NCBI RefSeq assembly: GCF_036997485.1
Contig: NZ_JAWLPU010000003.1
Span: 248,001-312,000, forward strand
Length of the DNA: 64,000 nucleotides
Direction of reading: 5' to 3'
Source of the DNA: Brachyspira pilosicoli
GTDB lineage: Bacteria; Spirochaetota; Brachyspiria; Brachyspirales; Brachyspiraceae
In this document: positions 18,102-27,493 of the stretch, piece after piece
Layout: every line of letters starts with the position of its first letter
Position numbering within the stretch: position 1 is the first letter of the stretch
Program-made: the position numbers and the translations under genes
Notes under the pieces: generated by a model
The model's database searches: none
What the model was told of the DNA's origin: nothing
Seen by the model: only the letters and a program-made list of their open reading frames with translations

Positions 18102-18749
18102 ATGAGATATATATTAATAATGATGATTTTGTTTTGTGCTAATTTGTTTAGTCAATATGCTACTAATGACGCCTATACACCTCCGCAAAACAATAACACA
18201 ACAACAACAGAAGAAAGTTATATAACCAATGATGCTGTAGTTGGAAGAAAACCTGCAGTAATTAATGTGCCTATCACAGGATTTAAAAATATAAAATTAG
18301 GCTCCACAAGAGAAGACACAATTAGAGCTATATTAGAAGATAATACTATGTTGCTTCCTAAGGAGTATATGCTTAATACAAACGGTGTTGATTTGGCTTC
18401 TGAGGAGAGTGCTGATTTTTTATCTTTAGAAGAGAATAAGTTTTATAAGAGCGGATATTTTATTTTTAAAGATGATTCTTTATATTCTATTACTATATAT
18501 TTTCAGCCTGACCAGGTGGATTTTTTAGAATTATTATCTTCTTTGTCGGCTAAATACGGTAAGGGAGCTTTTTTGGATGCTGAGACAGTTTCTTGGCAAA
18601 ATGGAGATAATAGAATTATATTGGAACGTCCGAGTATTATTAAATATATTAATATGAATAATATTACAACTACTTCTCAAACGAGAATAAGAGAGAAAGA
18701 ATCTATACCTCCTCAAAACAATAGAAAAGAGATATTGGAAGGGCTTTAA
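18102..18749 (+). CDS. Exported hypothetical protein
   Basis: The protein has 215 residues. A signal peptide (MRYILIMMILFCANLFSQ) is followed by a Thr/Asn-rich linker. A globular part begins GFKNIKLGSTREDTIRAIL, resembling SmpA/BamE-like or periplasmic domains in which a GxT/S turn precedes a helix. It is probably periplasmic. It lies 4 bases upstream of a lipoprotein gene, so the two are one operon. The specific family is not recognised. Confidence 0.75.
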   Translation: MRYILIMMILFCANLFSQYATNDAYTPPQNNNTTTTEESYITNDAVVGRKPAVINVPITGFKNIKLGSTREDTIRAILEDNTMLLPKEYMLNTNGVDLASEESADFLSLEENKFYKSGYFIFKDDSLYSITIYFQPDQVDFLELLSSLSAKYGKGAFLDAETVSWQNGDNRIILERPSIIKYINMNNITTTSQTRIREKESIPPQNNRKEILEGL

Positions 18750-18753
18750 TTTT

Positions 18754-19248
18754 ATGCATAATACTATTTTAACAATTTTTTTATTTGTTTTATTTAGTTT
18801 ATTTGGATTATTTATTTCTTGCGGGAGTGGGAATAAAAAAGTAGAGATTATTTTAAGCGATGAAAAAGAAGAGGCTGTTGAGGTAAAAAATTATGATGAA
18901 GAAGAATTAAAAACAAGTGCTTTAAAATCTTTAGAAGAGTTTTTGTCTTTGCCTTATGATGAAGAGAGTGTAAAGATGGCTTATGATAATTTTTATTCAT
19001 CTAACTACAAAGAAGTTTTAGCTAAGACACGCAATGTGAAAAATGCAGATGAATATGCTGCTTCTAATCCTTCATTAGATTTTGAGTTTGAAGCAAAGAT
19101 AGAAAAAGTTTATGGTATAAAGCTTGAAGGAAAAAATGCTTATATAGATGTTGCTACTTCTGTTTATGATAGAGTAAATAAATCCACAGCAAATATGAGG
19201 CAAACATTTATTATGGAGCAGGAAAATAATAAATGGGTCATTAATTAA
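18754..19248 (+). CDS. Small lipoprotein, possibly NTF2-like
   Basis: The protein has 164 residues with a lipoprotein signal ending LFISCGSG. The mature part is acidic at first, then has a helical stretch and ends in strands (KNAYIDVATSVYDRVN, MRQTFIMEQENNKWVIN). That end pattern is typical of DUF4878/NTF2-like lipoproteins; the fold assignment is inferred. It is co-transcribed with the exported protein before it. Confidence 0.7.
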   Translation: MHNTILTIFLFVLFSLFGLFISCGSGNKKVEIILSDEKEEAVEVKNYDEEELKTSALKSLEEFLSLPYDEESVKMAYDNFYSSNYKEVLAKTRNVKNADEYAASNPSLDFEFEAKIEKVYGIKLEGKNAYIDVATSVYDRVNKSTANMRQTFIMEQENNKWVIN

Positions 19249-19417
19249 TTTTTTATAATTTTACTAATATTTTCAACAGTAAATATTTATCAAAAGTATT
19301 AAAATTAATATATTTAAAGTGTATTAAGTTAAAAAATATTTGAAGAATAAAAAAATATTAATGAAAAGAATAATATTCCGAGAATATTAACATAATACTT
19401 TATTTAGGAGTTTGACC

Positions 19418-20668
19418 TTGAAAGAGCCAATAATAGCTGGTGTAGATATCGGCACTTCATCAATAAAAACTGTAATAGCAAGGGTTAATGAAGATAAACT
19501 TGATATTATAGGCATAGGGGAGAGCGAGAGTGACGGCATTAGAAAGGGTATTATAGTAAATATAGATGCTGCTGCTGATGCTATAGAGAAATCTATCAAT
19601 AAAGCAGAAGATATGGCAGGTCTTCAGGCTCCTGATGTGATAGCTACTATAGGCGGCGACCATATAAAGGGCATGAATAGTAAAGGGGTTATAGGTGTTA
19701 ATACAAAAGATAAAGAGATAACTCCATTAGAAATAGAGAGGGTATTAGAAAGTGCGAAAAATGTTCGTTTGCCTTCAGATATAGAGATTATAGAAACTAT
19801 AGAACAGGAATATTCTTTAGACGGTCAAGATGAGATAAAAAATCCTATAGGAATGTCTGGTACAAGATTAGAAACTAAGGTTCATCTTATCACTGGGCTT
19901 AAATATGTTAGTGAAAACTTAAGAAGAACTTTAAACAAGATGAAGTTCAGCGGCAAAGATTTTATAGTGAGTGTACGCGGAAGTGCCGAGGCTTGTCTTA
20001 CAGAAGATGAAAAAGAGCTTGGAGTGGTTGTGTTTGATATAGGTCATTCTACTACATCACTCATGGTTTTTCTGGAAGGCTCTGTTTGGCATACTGCTGT
20101 TATACCTATAGGAAGTCAGCATATCACAAACGACATAGCCGAAGGTTTGAGGGTAACTATTCCTACAGCAGAGAGATTAAAATGCGAATATGGCTGTGCT
20201 TTTGTTGATATGGTAGGCGATAAAGAAATAGTAGAAGTTCCTACTACAAGCGGCAAGAGTAAGGCTATTCCTAAGAAGTTTTTAACAGAAATTATACAAG
20301 CGAGAGTAGAAGAGATACTCAGTTTATGCGGTAAAGAATTATCAAAAATGAAATATATAGATTCTTTATCTGCTGGTATGGTTTTTACAGGAGGCGGTTC
20401 TTTGCTTCCCGGTTTAGTTGAATTAGCTAAAGCTTATCAAAGCACAGTGAAAGGTTCTATGCCTATTACAGCGAGAATAGGAGTTCCTAATAATATTTAC
20501 GGCATTACTGATATTGCTAATAATCCGGCATATTCTGCAGTTATTGGCATACTTATGATGAGCTTAGACGAGGCTACTAAGGTTAATATCCCTAATGCTA
20601 AAAAAACAACCGAGAAAAAAAGATTTACATTGAAAATAAAAAATCCGTTTTCAGAGTTTTTTAAATAG
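19418..20668 (+). CDS. ftsA: Cell division protein FtsA
   Basis: FtsA is an actin-like ATPase that tethers FtsZ to the membrane at the division site. Motifs: phosphate-1 AGVDIGTSSIK at the N-terminus, the 1C (SHS2) domain region with IEQEYSLDGQ, phosphate-2 VVFDIGHSTTSLMVF, and adenosine motif GMVFTGGGSLLPGL. The C-terminus RFTLKIKNPFSEFFK looks like the amphipathic membrane-targeting helix. The TTG at 19418 is preferred because AGGAG (19406-19410) lies 7 bases upstream; the earlier in-frame TTG at 19412 is too close. There is no ftsZ in the 200 bases that follow, where flaA begins instead. Confidence 0.94.
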   Translation: MKEPIIAGVDIGTSSIKTVIARVNEDKLDIIGIGESESDGIRKGIIVNIDAAADAIEKSINKAEDMAGLQAPDVIATIGGDHIKGMNSKGVIGVNTKDKEITPLEIERVLESAKNVRLPSDIEIIETIEQEYSLDGQDEIKNPIGMSGTRLETKVHLITGLKYVSENLRRTLNKMKFSGKDFIVSVRGSAEACLTEDEKELGVVVFDIGHSTTSLMVFLEGSVWHTAVIPIGSQHITNDIAEGLRVTIPTAERLKCEYGCAFVDMVGDKEIVEVPTTSGKSKAIPKKFLTEIIQARVEEILSLCGKELSKMKYIDSLSAGMVFTGGGSLLPGLVELAKAYQSTVKGSMPITARIGVPNNIYGITDIANNPAYSAVIGILMMSLDEATKVNIPNAKKTTEKKRFTLKIKNPFSEFFK

Positions 20669-20689
20669 ATATTTATTAAAAATAAATAA

Positions 20690-20716
20690 AAAAATCATAT
20701 AAAATTATGATTATTT
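20690..20716 (+). terminator. Weak terminator after ftsA
   Basis: AATCATA (20693-20699) pairs with TATGATT (20705-20711) and is followed by TATTTTAT. It is AT-rich and therefore weak. Confidence 0.5.
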
Positions 20717-20807
20717 TATAATGTTAATTTAATATTTTAATTTTTAGATTATGTCAACTAAAATTACACATTATTTTTATAGATTTAGTTATTTTTATTA
20801 AATCTAC

Positions 20808-20836
20808 TTGACAAATTGGGTAATTTAGTGTATAAA
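20808..20836 (+). promoter_or_regulatory. Strong sigma-70 promoter of flaA
   Basis: A perfect TTGACA (20808-20813), a 17-base spacer and TATAAA (20831-20836) lie 46 bases before the start. Spirochaete flaA genes are generally read by sigma-70 rather than the flagellar sigma-28, which agrees. Confidence 0.85.
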
Positions 20837-20882
20837 ATACTATTATTATGCTTATTAATTAGTACAAGGAGTGCAATAAATT

Positions 20883-21839
20883 ATGAAAAAGTTATTCGCA
20901 GTATTAGCTTCTATTTTTGTTGCTGCATCTGCTTACGGTGTAACAAATTCAACTTTAATTGATTTTGCTATAACAGGTAATGCTGATAATTTGCAGCCTG
21001 CAGGAGATGATACAAATGAAGTAGTTTCTGTTCAGCAAAATCTTTACAACGATAACTGGGTAGTATGGTTGAATGAATCTGCTAGATTAACAGAAAACCG
21101 CAGGAATTCATATGTTACTAACGTAGATAGTAAAGGTAATAACGGAGCTTGGGAAGCTGGAAAAGTTCTTGGTGTAAGAGTACATTTCCCATTACAAGCT
21201 TGGAATAGCTATGCTTTAGTAAAACCTGCTTATCAACTTGAAATGTATGGCGGAACTGATGGTACAAAATATACAGACGGCAAAGGTGTAATACACAATG
21301 TTGGCGAAATTAAATCTATTAGTTCTTGGGTATATGGACGTAATTATTTAGTTACTTATTTTGTAAACTTACAAAATGAATTAGGCGAGTTAAAATCTTA
21401 TCCTATGGGTGCTCTTTACTTCAGCGGTTGGAGACAAGTAAAATGGGAAAATAGAGAATATTTAGCTAATGTTCGCGACAGAGTATTAGTAAGAAAACCT
21501 CTTTATCCTAGAATGATTCCTTCTGTAAAATTAGACTCTTTAGGTTTCTATAGAACTAAAGATACTCAAGGCGGAGATTTCATTGCTTATGTTAAAGACG
21601 TAACTATGGAATATGATGTAGTAGTTGTTGATTTTGAAGAAGATATCGACGATGAAGCTACTTGGCAGTTATTAAAAACTGAAAATGAAAGAAAACAAGC
21701 TATTGAAAATGCTAGAGTTCGTGAAGCTGCTGAGTTACAAGAATTAGAACAAAGACGTATTAATGGCGGCGATGCTCAGCAACAAGATGCTGGTGCAGCA
21801 GCTCAAAATACACAAACTGAAGAAACTGCTGCTCAATAA
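20883..21839 (+). CDS. flaA: Periplasmic flagellar filament outer layer (sheath) protein FlaA
   Basis: FlaA coats the FlaB core of the spirochaete periplasmic flagella. The protein has 318 residues with a cleavable signal peptide ([18 protein letters not shown]). Conserved FlaA blocks include [38 protein letters not shown] and [19 protein letters not shown]. The C-terminal tail is rich in Gln and Ala. AAGGAG precedes the ATG. Codon use is richer in C-ending codons than in the neighbours, consistent with high expression. It is a single-gene unit with a strong promoter and terminator. It resembles the Brachyspira FlaA1 (44-kDa sheath) proteins. Confidence 0.95.
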   Translation: MKKLFAVLASIFVAASAYGVTNSTLIDFAITGNADNLQPAGDDTNEVVSVQQNLYNDNWVVWLNESARLTENRRNSYVTNVDSKGNNGAWEAGKVLGVRVHFPLQAWNSYALVKPAYQLEMYGGTDGTKYTDGKGVIHNVGEIKSISSWVYGRNYLVTYFVNLQNELGELKSYPMGALYFSGWRQVKWENREYLANVRDRVLVRKPLYPRMIPSVKLDSLGFYRTKDTQGGDFIAYVKDVTMEYDVVVVDFEEDIDDEATWQLLKTENERKQAIENARVREAAELQELEQRRINGGDAQQQDAGAAAQNTQTEETAAQ

Positions 21840-21864
21840 TAATTAAGCGAGTTTAAAAAGTTTT

Positions 21865-21900
21865 AAGGGGAAGCAAATATTTAAGTTGTTTCCCCTTAAT
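21865..21900 (+). terminator. Rho-independent terminator after flaA
   Basis: AAGGGGAAGCAA pairs with TTGTTTCCCCTT (one G-T pair) and is followed by AATTGTATTTT. Confidence 0.85.
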
Positions 21901-21954
21901 TGTATTTTATAAAATCATATTTTATAATAAGTTTTTAATTTTAAGGATTTATTT

Positions 21955-22512
21955 ATGAAATTAATGAATCAACCTATATTAGATAAAAATGATTCTTTAT
22001 ATATTTGTATAGATTTGCAAACCAAGCTTCTTCCTGCTATGGATAATTTGGATAATCTTATAAAAAAGTCTAATATTCTACTAAAAACTTCTGAAATATA
22101 TAACATACCTCTTTTAGTTACTGAGCAGTATCCTAATGGTTTAGGAGCCACAGATGAAAGAATAATTCTTCCTAAGCATCATAAATTATTTGCTAAGACT
22201 CATTTTAGTGTTTTTGCCACTGAAGATTTTGTTCAGGAGTTTAATAGTTTAAATAAAAAAAATATTATAGTGTTTGGAGCTGAGACACATGTATGCGTAT
22301 ATTATAGTGTTTATCATTTGCTTCAAAATGGATATAATGTTTATGTGGCTGCTGATGCTTGTGCTTCGAGGACTGATAATGATAAACAGATTGGCTTAGA
22401 GCAGATGAGGAAATTGGGGGCTAATATTATAACTGCTGAGATGGTTCTTTTTGGATTTATAGAGAGTTCAAAAGTGCCTAATTTTAAAGATTTAAGTAAT
22501 TTATTAAAATAA
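21955..22512 (+). CDS. Isochorismatase-family cysteine hydrolase
   Basis: The protein has 185 residues. The catalytic triad regions are visible: Asp in LYICIDLQTKLLPAM, Lys in HHKLFAKTHFSVF, and Cys in GAETHVCVYYSVYHLLQNGY. The family hydrolyses amides (nicotinamide and related) or vinyl ethers; the substrate here is unknown. It lies 17 bases before tpiA, so it is probably co-transcribed with it. Confidence 0.9.
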   Translation: MKLMNQPILDKNDSLYICIDLQTKLLPAMDNLDNLIKKSNILLKTSEIYNIPLLVTEQYPNGLGATDERIILPKHHKLFAKTHFSVFATEDFVQEFNSLNKKNIIVFGAETHVCVYYSVYHLLQNGYNVYVAADACASRTDNDKQIGLEQMRKLGANIITAEMVLFGFIESSKVPNFKDLSNLLK

Positions 22513-22529
22513 TAAGGAGAATAATTATT

Positions 22530-23288
22530 ATGAGAAGAAAACTTATAGCTGGTAACTGGAAAATGAATAATACTAACAAAGAGGCTTTAGAGTTAGTAAA
22601 ACAGTTAAAAGATTTAGTAAAAGATGTGAAAGACAGAGACATTATGATAGCACCTACTTTTACTTGCTTGAGCGATGTTAATAATGCTATTAAAGGAAGC
22701 AATATCAAATTAGGAGCACAGAATTTATATTTTGAAGAGAAGGGTGCTTTTACTGGTCAGATTTCTGCTGATATGCTTTTGGCTGTAGGATGTGAATATG
22801 TTATTATAGGGCACTCTGAATGCCGTGATATATTTGGCGAAAAAGATGAACTTATAAACAAAAAAGTAAAAAGAGCTTTAGATAAAAATTTAGTTCCTGT
22901 TTTATGTGTTGGTGAACATTTAGAAGAGAGAGAGAAGGGCATTACTTCTAATATAGTAAGCAGTCAAGTAAAAGAGGCTTTCAAGGGTTTAAGTGAAGCT
23001 GAGGCTAAAAAGGTAGTTATAGCTTATGAACCTGTTTGGGCTATTGGTACTGGTAAAACTGCTACTCCTCAAGATGCTGATGATGTACATAAAACTATAA
23101 GAGACACATTAAAGTCTATTTATAATGAGAGTGTTGCTGAAGGTATGATTATACTTTATGGCGGAAGTGTTAATGAGAAGAATGCTGATGATTTACTTAA
23201 TATGCCTAATATAGATGGTGCTTTAGTCGGCGGTGCTTCTTTGGTTGCTGACAAGTTTGCAAGAATAGTTAATTATATAGCTAAGTAA
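22530..23288 (+). CDS. tpiA: Triosephosphate isomerase
   Basis: Glycolytic enzyme interconverting dihydroxyacetone phosphate and glyceraldehyde 3-phosphate. The protein has 252 residues, the standard length. Active-site motifs: AGNWKMN (Lys), IGHSECRD (His), and AYEPVWAIGTGKTA (catalytic Glu and loop 6). The phosphate-binding end is LYGGSVNEKNA and GALVGGASL. AAGGAG precedes the ATG, and a strong terminator follows. Confidence 0.98.
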   Translation: MRRKLIAGNWKMNNTNKEALELVKQLKDLVKDVKDRDIMIAPTFTCLSDVNNAIKGSNIKLGAQNLYFEEKGAFTGQISADMLLAVGCEYVIIGHSECRDIFGEKDELINKKVKRALDKNLVPVLCVGEHLEEREKGITSNIVSSQVKEAFKGLSEAEAKKVVIAYEPVWAIGTGKTATPQDADDVHKTIRDTLKSIYNESVAEGMIILYGGSVNEKNADDLLNMPNIDGALVGGASLVADKFARIVNYIAK

Positions 23289-23311
23289 ATTATTAAATAA
23301 TTTTTATTTGA

Positions 23312-23340
23312 AAGGGGGATATAAGTCCCCCTTGTTTTAT
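23312..23340 (+). terminator. Rho-independent terminator after tpiA
   Basis: AAGGGGGA (23312-23319) pairs with TCCCCCTT (23326-23333), followed by a T-rich run. Confidence 0.9.
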
Positions 23341-23388
23341 TTTTTCATTTATATTATTATATTTAAACTATAATATATGGGTTTTTAA

Positions 23389-24423
23389 ATGAAAAAAGTT
23401 GCGTACATTTTTTTGTTATTTTCTTCTTTACTCTTTTGTCAAAATGCAGAGATATCAAAAAAAGATTTTTATTTTCTTAAAGGAAATATTGGTAATACTC
23501 CTATAAGTATGTATTTATATAGAGATAATAATAATCTTGTAGGGAGATATTATTATGATACTATAAAACAAATTATTAGCCTAAAGGGAAATATAAACGG
23601 AAATAGTTTTCATCTTGATGAGAGCATTAATGATAGGATAATAGGTTCTTTAGATGGTGAAGTTAATGACGAGATGGTTTTTATGGGTAATTGGGTTTCA
23701 GCTGACAAAAACAATACTTTCAATTTTTCTTTTTCTTTAGATAGTAATTATCCTATAAATAAAATTAAAATTATAAATGCTAAATTAGATATTAAAGATG
23801 ATAATGGGAGTTTCGAATCAAGCAGAGATGCAATTATTATAGAAAACTATAAAAACACAAAAGCAATAAACAGAATATCTTTAGACATTGATGAAACTAA
23901 ATCTATAGATGAAGAAAGTATAACGGCAGCACTTAATAATTTAATTTTATCACAATATAATACTTGGAAAGAAACCATTGCTGAAAATGATAAGTTTAAT
24001 ATGCAAAGAAATATTGATATATCATTTATAGATGATAAGATAATATCGTTTTCTTTATATAATTATTCTTATGCAGGCGGGGCTCATGGTATATATAATG
24101 TTCAGCCTAATATATATTTAATATCAACTGGAAAGAGAGTGGGGTTGAATGTATCTGAGCTTATAGATGATGTAGCGGATATTGACTTAATTAATTTAAT
24201 GCGTACAAAACTTACAGCGAATATGTCAGAATCTGATTTTTTTGATTTTGATTCTATTACATTAAGCGATACATTTGACATTACTCCAACAGGCATAAAG
24301 TTTATATGGCCTGCTTATAAGATATCCGATTATGCACATGGTATTATTGAAATAGAGTTTAGATATTCTGAATTAAAGCCGTTTGTAAAAGAAGATTCTG
24401 TGTTTATGTATTTATTTGAGTAG
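23389..24423 (+). CDS. Exported DUF3298 (RsiV-type) domain protein
   Basis: The protein has 344 residues with a signal peptide (KKVAYIFLLFSSLLFCQ). The N-terminal half is a lipocalin-like series of strands (GRYYYDTIKQIISLKGNINGN). The C-terminal half carries the DUF4163/DUF3298 pattern: YSYAGGAHGIYN, then LNVSELIDD and IKFIWPAYKISDYAHGIIEIEF. The domain is also found in RsiV, a lysozyme-binding anti-sigma factor, but this protein has no transmembrane anti-sigma part. It is probably a periplasmic or surface protein of unknown function. It ends just before nth. Confidence 0.8.
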   Translation: MKKVAYIFLLFSSLLFCQNAEISKKDFYFLKGNIGNTPISMYLYRDNNNLVGRYYYDTIKQIISLKGNINGNSFHLDESINDRIIGSLDGEVNDEMVFMGNWVSADKNNTFNFSFSLDSNYPINKIKIINAKLDIKDDNGSFESSRDAIIIENYKNTKAINRISLDIDETKSIDEESITAALNNLILSQYNTWKETIAENDKFNMQRNIDISFIDDKIISFSLYNYSYAGGAHGIYNVQPNIYLISTGKRVGLNVSELIDDVADIDLINLMRTKLTANMSESDFFDFDSITLSDTFDITPTGIKFIWPAYKISDYAHGIIEIEFRYSELKPFVKEDSVFMYLFE

Positions 24424-24435
24424 GTGAGTTGTTTT

Positions 24436-25089
24436 ATGAATGATAAAGATATACACCCTATAATGAAAGAGCTTACAAAAGTTACCAAGTCTATGCCTAT
24501 GCCTGTGGTAACAGAGATAAAGCTTATTACAAACAGAGATGCTTATAAAATATTAATTTCCACTATGCTTTCTCTTAGAACAAAAGACCCTACAACAAGA
24601 GATGCTTCAATGAGGCTGTTTGAAAAGGCAGGCAGTGCCAAAGAGATGATAAAGCTTACAGAAGAAGAGATTGCTAAGCTTATTTACCCTGTGGGTTTTT
24701 ATAATGTGAAGGCAAAAAATATACTTGAAGTTTCTAACATGATTATTGATAATTATAATGGGGAAGTGCCTGATGAGATTGATGAACTTTTAAAACTCAA
24801 AGGGGTAGGGAGAAAGGTTGCCAATTTAGTAGTTACAGAGGCTTTTGATAAAGACGGAATATGTGTTGACACGCATGTACATAGAATATCAAATAGATTC
24901 GGTTATGTTCACACCAAGACGCCGGAAGAGACAGAGTTTGCTTTGAGGGAGAAATTGCCTAAAGAATATTGGCGGGTTTATAATGACACATTAGTTGTTT
25001 ATGGACAGAACCTATGTAAGCCCATTAGCCCTTTATGCAGTGAATGTACGGTTTCACAGTATTGCGACTATTTCAAGAACAAGAAATAA
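24436..25089 (+). CDS. nth: Endonuclease III
   Basis: DNA glycosylase/AP lyase that removes oxidised pyrimidines in base excision repair. The protein has 217 residues. The helix-hairpin-helix [15 protein letters not shown] carries the catalytic Lys, and [12 protein letters not shown] carries the catalytic Asp. The 4Fe-4S cluster loop has the spacing C-X6-C-X2-C-X5-C ([17 protein letters not shown]). The ATG at 24436 is chosen because AGGTGAG lies 7 bases upstream; an in-frame GTG at 24424 is less likely. Confidence 0.97.
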   Translation: MNDKDIHPIMKELTKVTKSMPMPVVTEIKLITNRDAYKILISTMLSLRTKDPTTRDASMRLFEKAGSAKEMIKLTEEEIAKLIYPVGFYNVKAKNILEVSNMIIDNYNGEVPDEIDELLKLKGVGRKVANLVVTEAFDKDGICVDTHVHRISNRFGYVHTKTPEETEFALREKLPKEYWRVYNDTLVVYGQNLCKPISPLCSECTVSQYCDYFKNKK

Positions 25090-25106
25090 AATTTTTATGT
25101 TTTTAT

Positions 25107-25312
25107 TATTTGCAGGGCTTTGCCCCCTGCGAAGCGTGCCCGTAGGGTAGCACCCCAGTTCTTTTATTGGTATAAAAGACCAAAAGAACTGCATTTAATA
25201 GATTATAGCTTTTTATGTATAGATAAAAATATCTTATATTTATATTTACCAATATACAAAGCTATAACACTTGCACTTTTTGCAACTTTTTGCGGCGGGA
25301 AAAAGTTGAATA
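25107..25312 (+). repeat. Modular hairpin repeat, copy 5
   Basis: A complete copy in head-to-tail orientation. The outer hairpin is TTTGCAGGGCTTTGCCCC, followed by cassette CTGCGAAGCGTGCCCGTAGG. The head stem is GTTCTTTT with AAAAGACC (one defect). The tail stem CAACTTTTT (25283-25291) pairs with AAAAAGTTG (25300-25308). An L2 linker (TAGTTATTTAATATATACTA) joins it to copy 6. Confidence 0.87.
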
Positions 25313-25368
25313 AAAATAAAAACATAAATTATAGTTATTTAATATATACTAAAAAAATTTAAGTTTTT

Positions 25369-25573
25369 TGTTTGTGGTGGCTTTGCCCCCACACCCCCAG
25401 TTCTTTTATTGGTATAAAAGAACCAAAAGAACTGCATTTAATAGATTATAGCTTTTTATGTATATCAAAATATAGCTATTGTTTTATATATTCCAAAATA
25501 TAAAGCTATAACACTTGCACTTTTACGAAGCGTGCCCGGAGGGCAAAAACTTTGTTACGGTAAAAGTTGAATA
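25369..25573 (+). repeat. Modular hairpin repeat, copy 6
   Basis: A second copy directly after copy 5, same orientation. The head stem is GTTCTTTT with AAAAGAAC. The tail region carries an inserted cassette ACGAAGCGTGCCCGGAGGGC, which disrupts the tail arms (...TTTGTTACGG...AAAAGTTG). Confidence 0.85.
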
Positions 25574-25610
25574 ACACAAAACACAAAAAATATAATCCTT
25601 CAATTAAGCA

Positions 25611-25790
25611 CTAAAAATTATACCCAACTTCAAATTCAAAAGTAAATGGCTTTGCTACTGAATAGCCTGATAACATAGGGGTTCTATTCAAAATATTCTT
25701 AAAATGCATAGAAAATATTAAATGCTTAAACCATATAGAATAAAATGATATATTTAAATTATAAAACTTTTTTAATTTTGAAAAGAGAAG
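25611..25790 (-). pseudogene. C-terminal remnant of an outer-membrane beta-barrel protein
   Basis: On the minus strand the last 50 or so codons read as alternating aromatic/polar strands ending SVAKPFTFEFEVGYNF-stop. This is the classic beta-signal of an outer-membrane barrel with a terminal Phe. Upstream sequence is low-complexity Lys/Ile-rich and has no signal peptide, so only the 3' end of the gene survives, next to two repeat copies. The identification rests on pattern only. Confidence 0.5.
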
Positions 25791-25857
25791 TATACAGCAA
25801 AAAAAATCTATGTCAAGAAATATTATTTTTTTATATTTCTTAATATTAATATTATGC

Positions 25858-25886
25858 TTGACATGCAGGCGTTTTTTTATTATTAT
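25858..25886 (+). promoter_or_regulatory. Sigma-70 promoter
   Basis: A perfect TTGACA (25858-25863), a 17-base spacer and TATTAT (25881-25886) lie 45 bases before the GTG start at 25932. It probably drives the three-gene run that follows. Confidence 0.75.
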
Positions 25887-25931
25887 ATCACAAATATTTC
25901 TTATGCTTATTAGTTTTATGGAGAGAGTATT

Positions 25932-26978
25932 GTGATTAGCTATTTTCAAAAGAACAAGAAGAGAAAAAGTATATTAAATAAAATTAAAGAAAAAAGAATA
26001 ATTATAAATGATTTTTACGTGCCTTTAGGTATAGTTCCTGCAGAGTCTTCTAAACCTAAAGAGGGTGTGAGTATAGAATTAAAAACTTCTGAAGACAGTG
26101 ATGATATGTATTCTTACAGCATTTCAATATCAGCAAATAGGCTTTCAGATTTATTTCTTAAATTAATAAAATTATTGCCATATTACGCTACTATGGTGAT
26201 AGAGAGAAAGAGCGAAGATATAAACAGAGAGTTTGATGTGCTTATGAGCGACCCTGATATATCTTTAAGCGAGATTAGAAGGGTGTTTAAAAAATATAAT
26301 GAGCTTTGGGTAGAATGCGGTTTTGTTGGTTTTGGGGTTATTGATGAGTATAATGATTTTGAGATTTTTATTAATTTAGATAAAGAAATCATTATAAACA
26401 CTCCTTTTAAAAATATTAAAAAGATTAACAGAATATTAGATTCTTTTAATCTTTTAGATGAGACTCCTGTTTTTATTAGTTCTGATATTCACTGGCATTA
26501 TTCTTTATCTTCTATAGTATCTTATGAGAGTTATAGCGAAACTTATGAATATATATTTGATTATTATGATATTATTAATAATTTAAAGCATAGTTTTGGT
26601 TTTGTGATGATTAATGATGATGAGAAAATAATAGATAAAGAGCCTAAATGGTGGAATGTTACTGTTCGCTGTCTTGGTAAGTGTAAGACTGTATCTTTTG
26701 TTTCTACATATTACATAGTAGCAAACACAATAGAAGAGATGGAAACTGTAATAGAAGAAAAAATGAAAGAGCTTGATATAGAGTATTATTATATATACGA
26801 CTATTACAATGTTGACCCTAACAATTATCATCATAAAAGCGTAAACTTATCAAACAAAGATAATTTATTTTTTAGGAAAGCACCTTTTGGAATATGGGCA
26901 GAGTCTGACATATTTATAAGCAAGGTAAAAGATATTAGTTTGTTTTATATAAATAGAAGTTATGAAAGAGCATATTAA
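25932..26978 (+). CDS. Hypothetical protein
   Basis: The protein has 348 residues and a GTG start after GGAGAGAG. It has no signal peptide and is rich in Ile, Asp and Tyr. It contains WWNVTVRCLGKC and an acidic block with many Tyr (DIEYYYIYDYYNVDP). I do not recognise a family. It overlaps the Nudix gene by 17 bases, so the two are translationally coupled. Confidence 0.75.
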   Translation: MISYFQKNKKRKSILNKIKEKRIIINDFYVPLGIVPAESSKPKEGVSIELKTSEDSDDMYSYSISISANRLSDLFLKLIKLLPYYATMVIERKSEDINREFDVLMSDPDISLSEIRRVFKKYNELWVECGFVGFGVIDEYNDFEIFINLDKEIIINTPFKNIKKINRILDSFNLLDETPVFISSDIHWHYSLSSIVSYESYSETYEYIFDYYDIINNLKHSFGFVMINDDEKIIDKEPKWWNVTVRCLGKCKTVSFVSTYYIVANTIEEMETVIEEKMKELDIEYYYIYDYYNVDPNNYHHKSVNLSNKDNLFFRKAPFGIWAESDIFISKVKDISLFYINRSYERAY

Positions 26979-27489
26979 AAATCAATTTAAATACTGTCCC
27001 TATTGCGGAGAGAAAGATTCTTTTATATATAATGGTGTAAAGATATTTAATTGTTCAAAGTGCGGGAGGAGCTATTTTGTTAATCCTGCTTCTGCGGGCG
27101 GAATGGTTGTTGAAACACCTAAAGGCATTGTATTTGTTGAGAGAAAGTTTGAACCTAAGAAGGGTTATATTGATTTGCCTGGCGGGTTTTGCGAGCCTTA
27201 TGAAAAAATAGAAGATGCTGTTAGAAGAGAGCTTTTTGAAGAGACTAATATAAAAATAGATAATATACATTTTCTTATAAGCGGTAGTAATGAGTATATT
27301 TATGAAGGCATGATGTATGTTACTACTGATATGTTTTTTTATGCCAAAATAGATTATGTGCCTGATGTTAAACCTTCTGATGATGCATCTGAGGTGGTAT
27401 TTATAAAAAAAGAGAATATTGATTTTGACAGATTAGCTTTCAAATCATCAAAAGAGGCTTTAAGAGAATATATTAAAATAACTCAGTAA
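26962..27489 (+). CDS. Nudix hydrolase with N-terminal zinc ribbon
   Basis: The protein has 175 residues. A zinc ribbon (CPYCG near 12-16, CSKCG near 31-35) precedes a Nudix domain with the box GGFCEPYEKIEDAVRRELFEETNI, complete for GX5EX7REUXEEXGU except that Asn replaces the final Gly. This zinc-ribbon layout is shared with NADH pyrophosphatase-like and ADP-ribose-type Nudix enzymes; the substrate is unknown. It lies between a hypothetical (overlapping) and the DUF1848 gene (4 bases apart). Confidence 0.9.
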   Translation: MKEHIKNQFKYCPYCGEKDSFIYNGVKIFNCSKCGRSYFVNPASAGGMVVETPKGIVFVERKFEPKKGYIDLPGGFCEPYEKIEDAVRRELFEETNIKIDNIHFLISGSNEYIYEGMMYVTTDMFFYAKIDYVPDVKPSDDASEVVFIKKENIDFDRLAFKSSKEALREYIKITQ

Positions 27490-27493
27490 TTAT

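Noticed and set aside
25120-25362. Open frame of about 80 codons through a hairpin repeat (similar frames at 9842-10084, 54097-54393, 54617-54848, 56191-56430)
   Set aside because: These frames simply read through repeat copies and their cassettes. They share composition because the DNA repeats, lack ribosome sites, and are broken in other copies.
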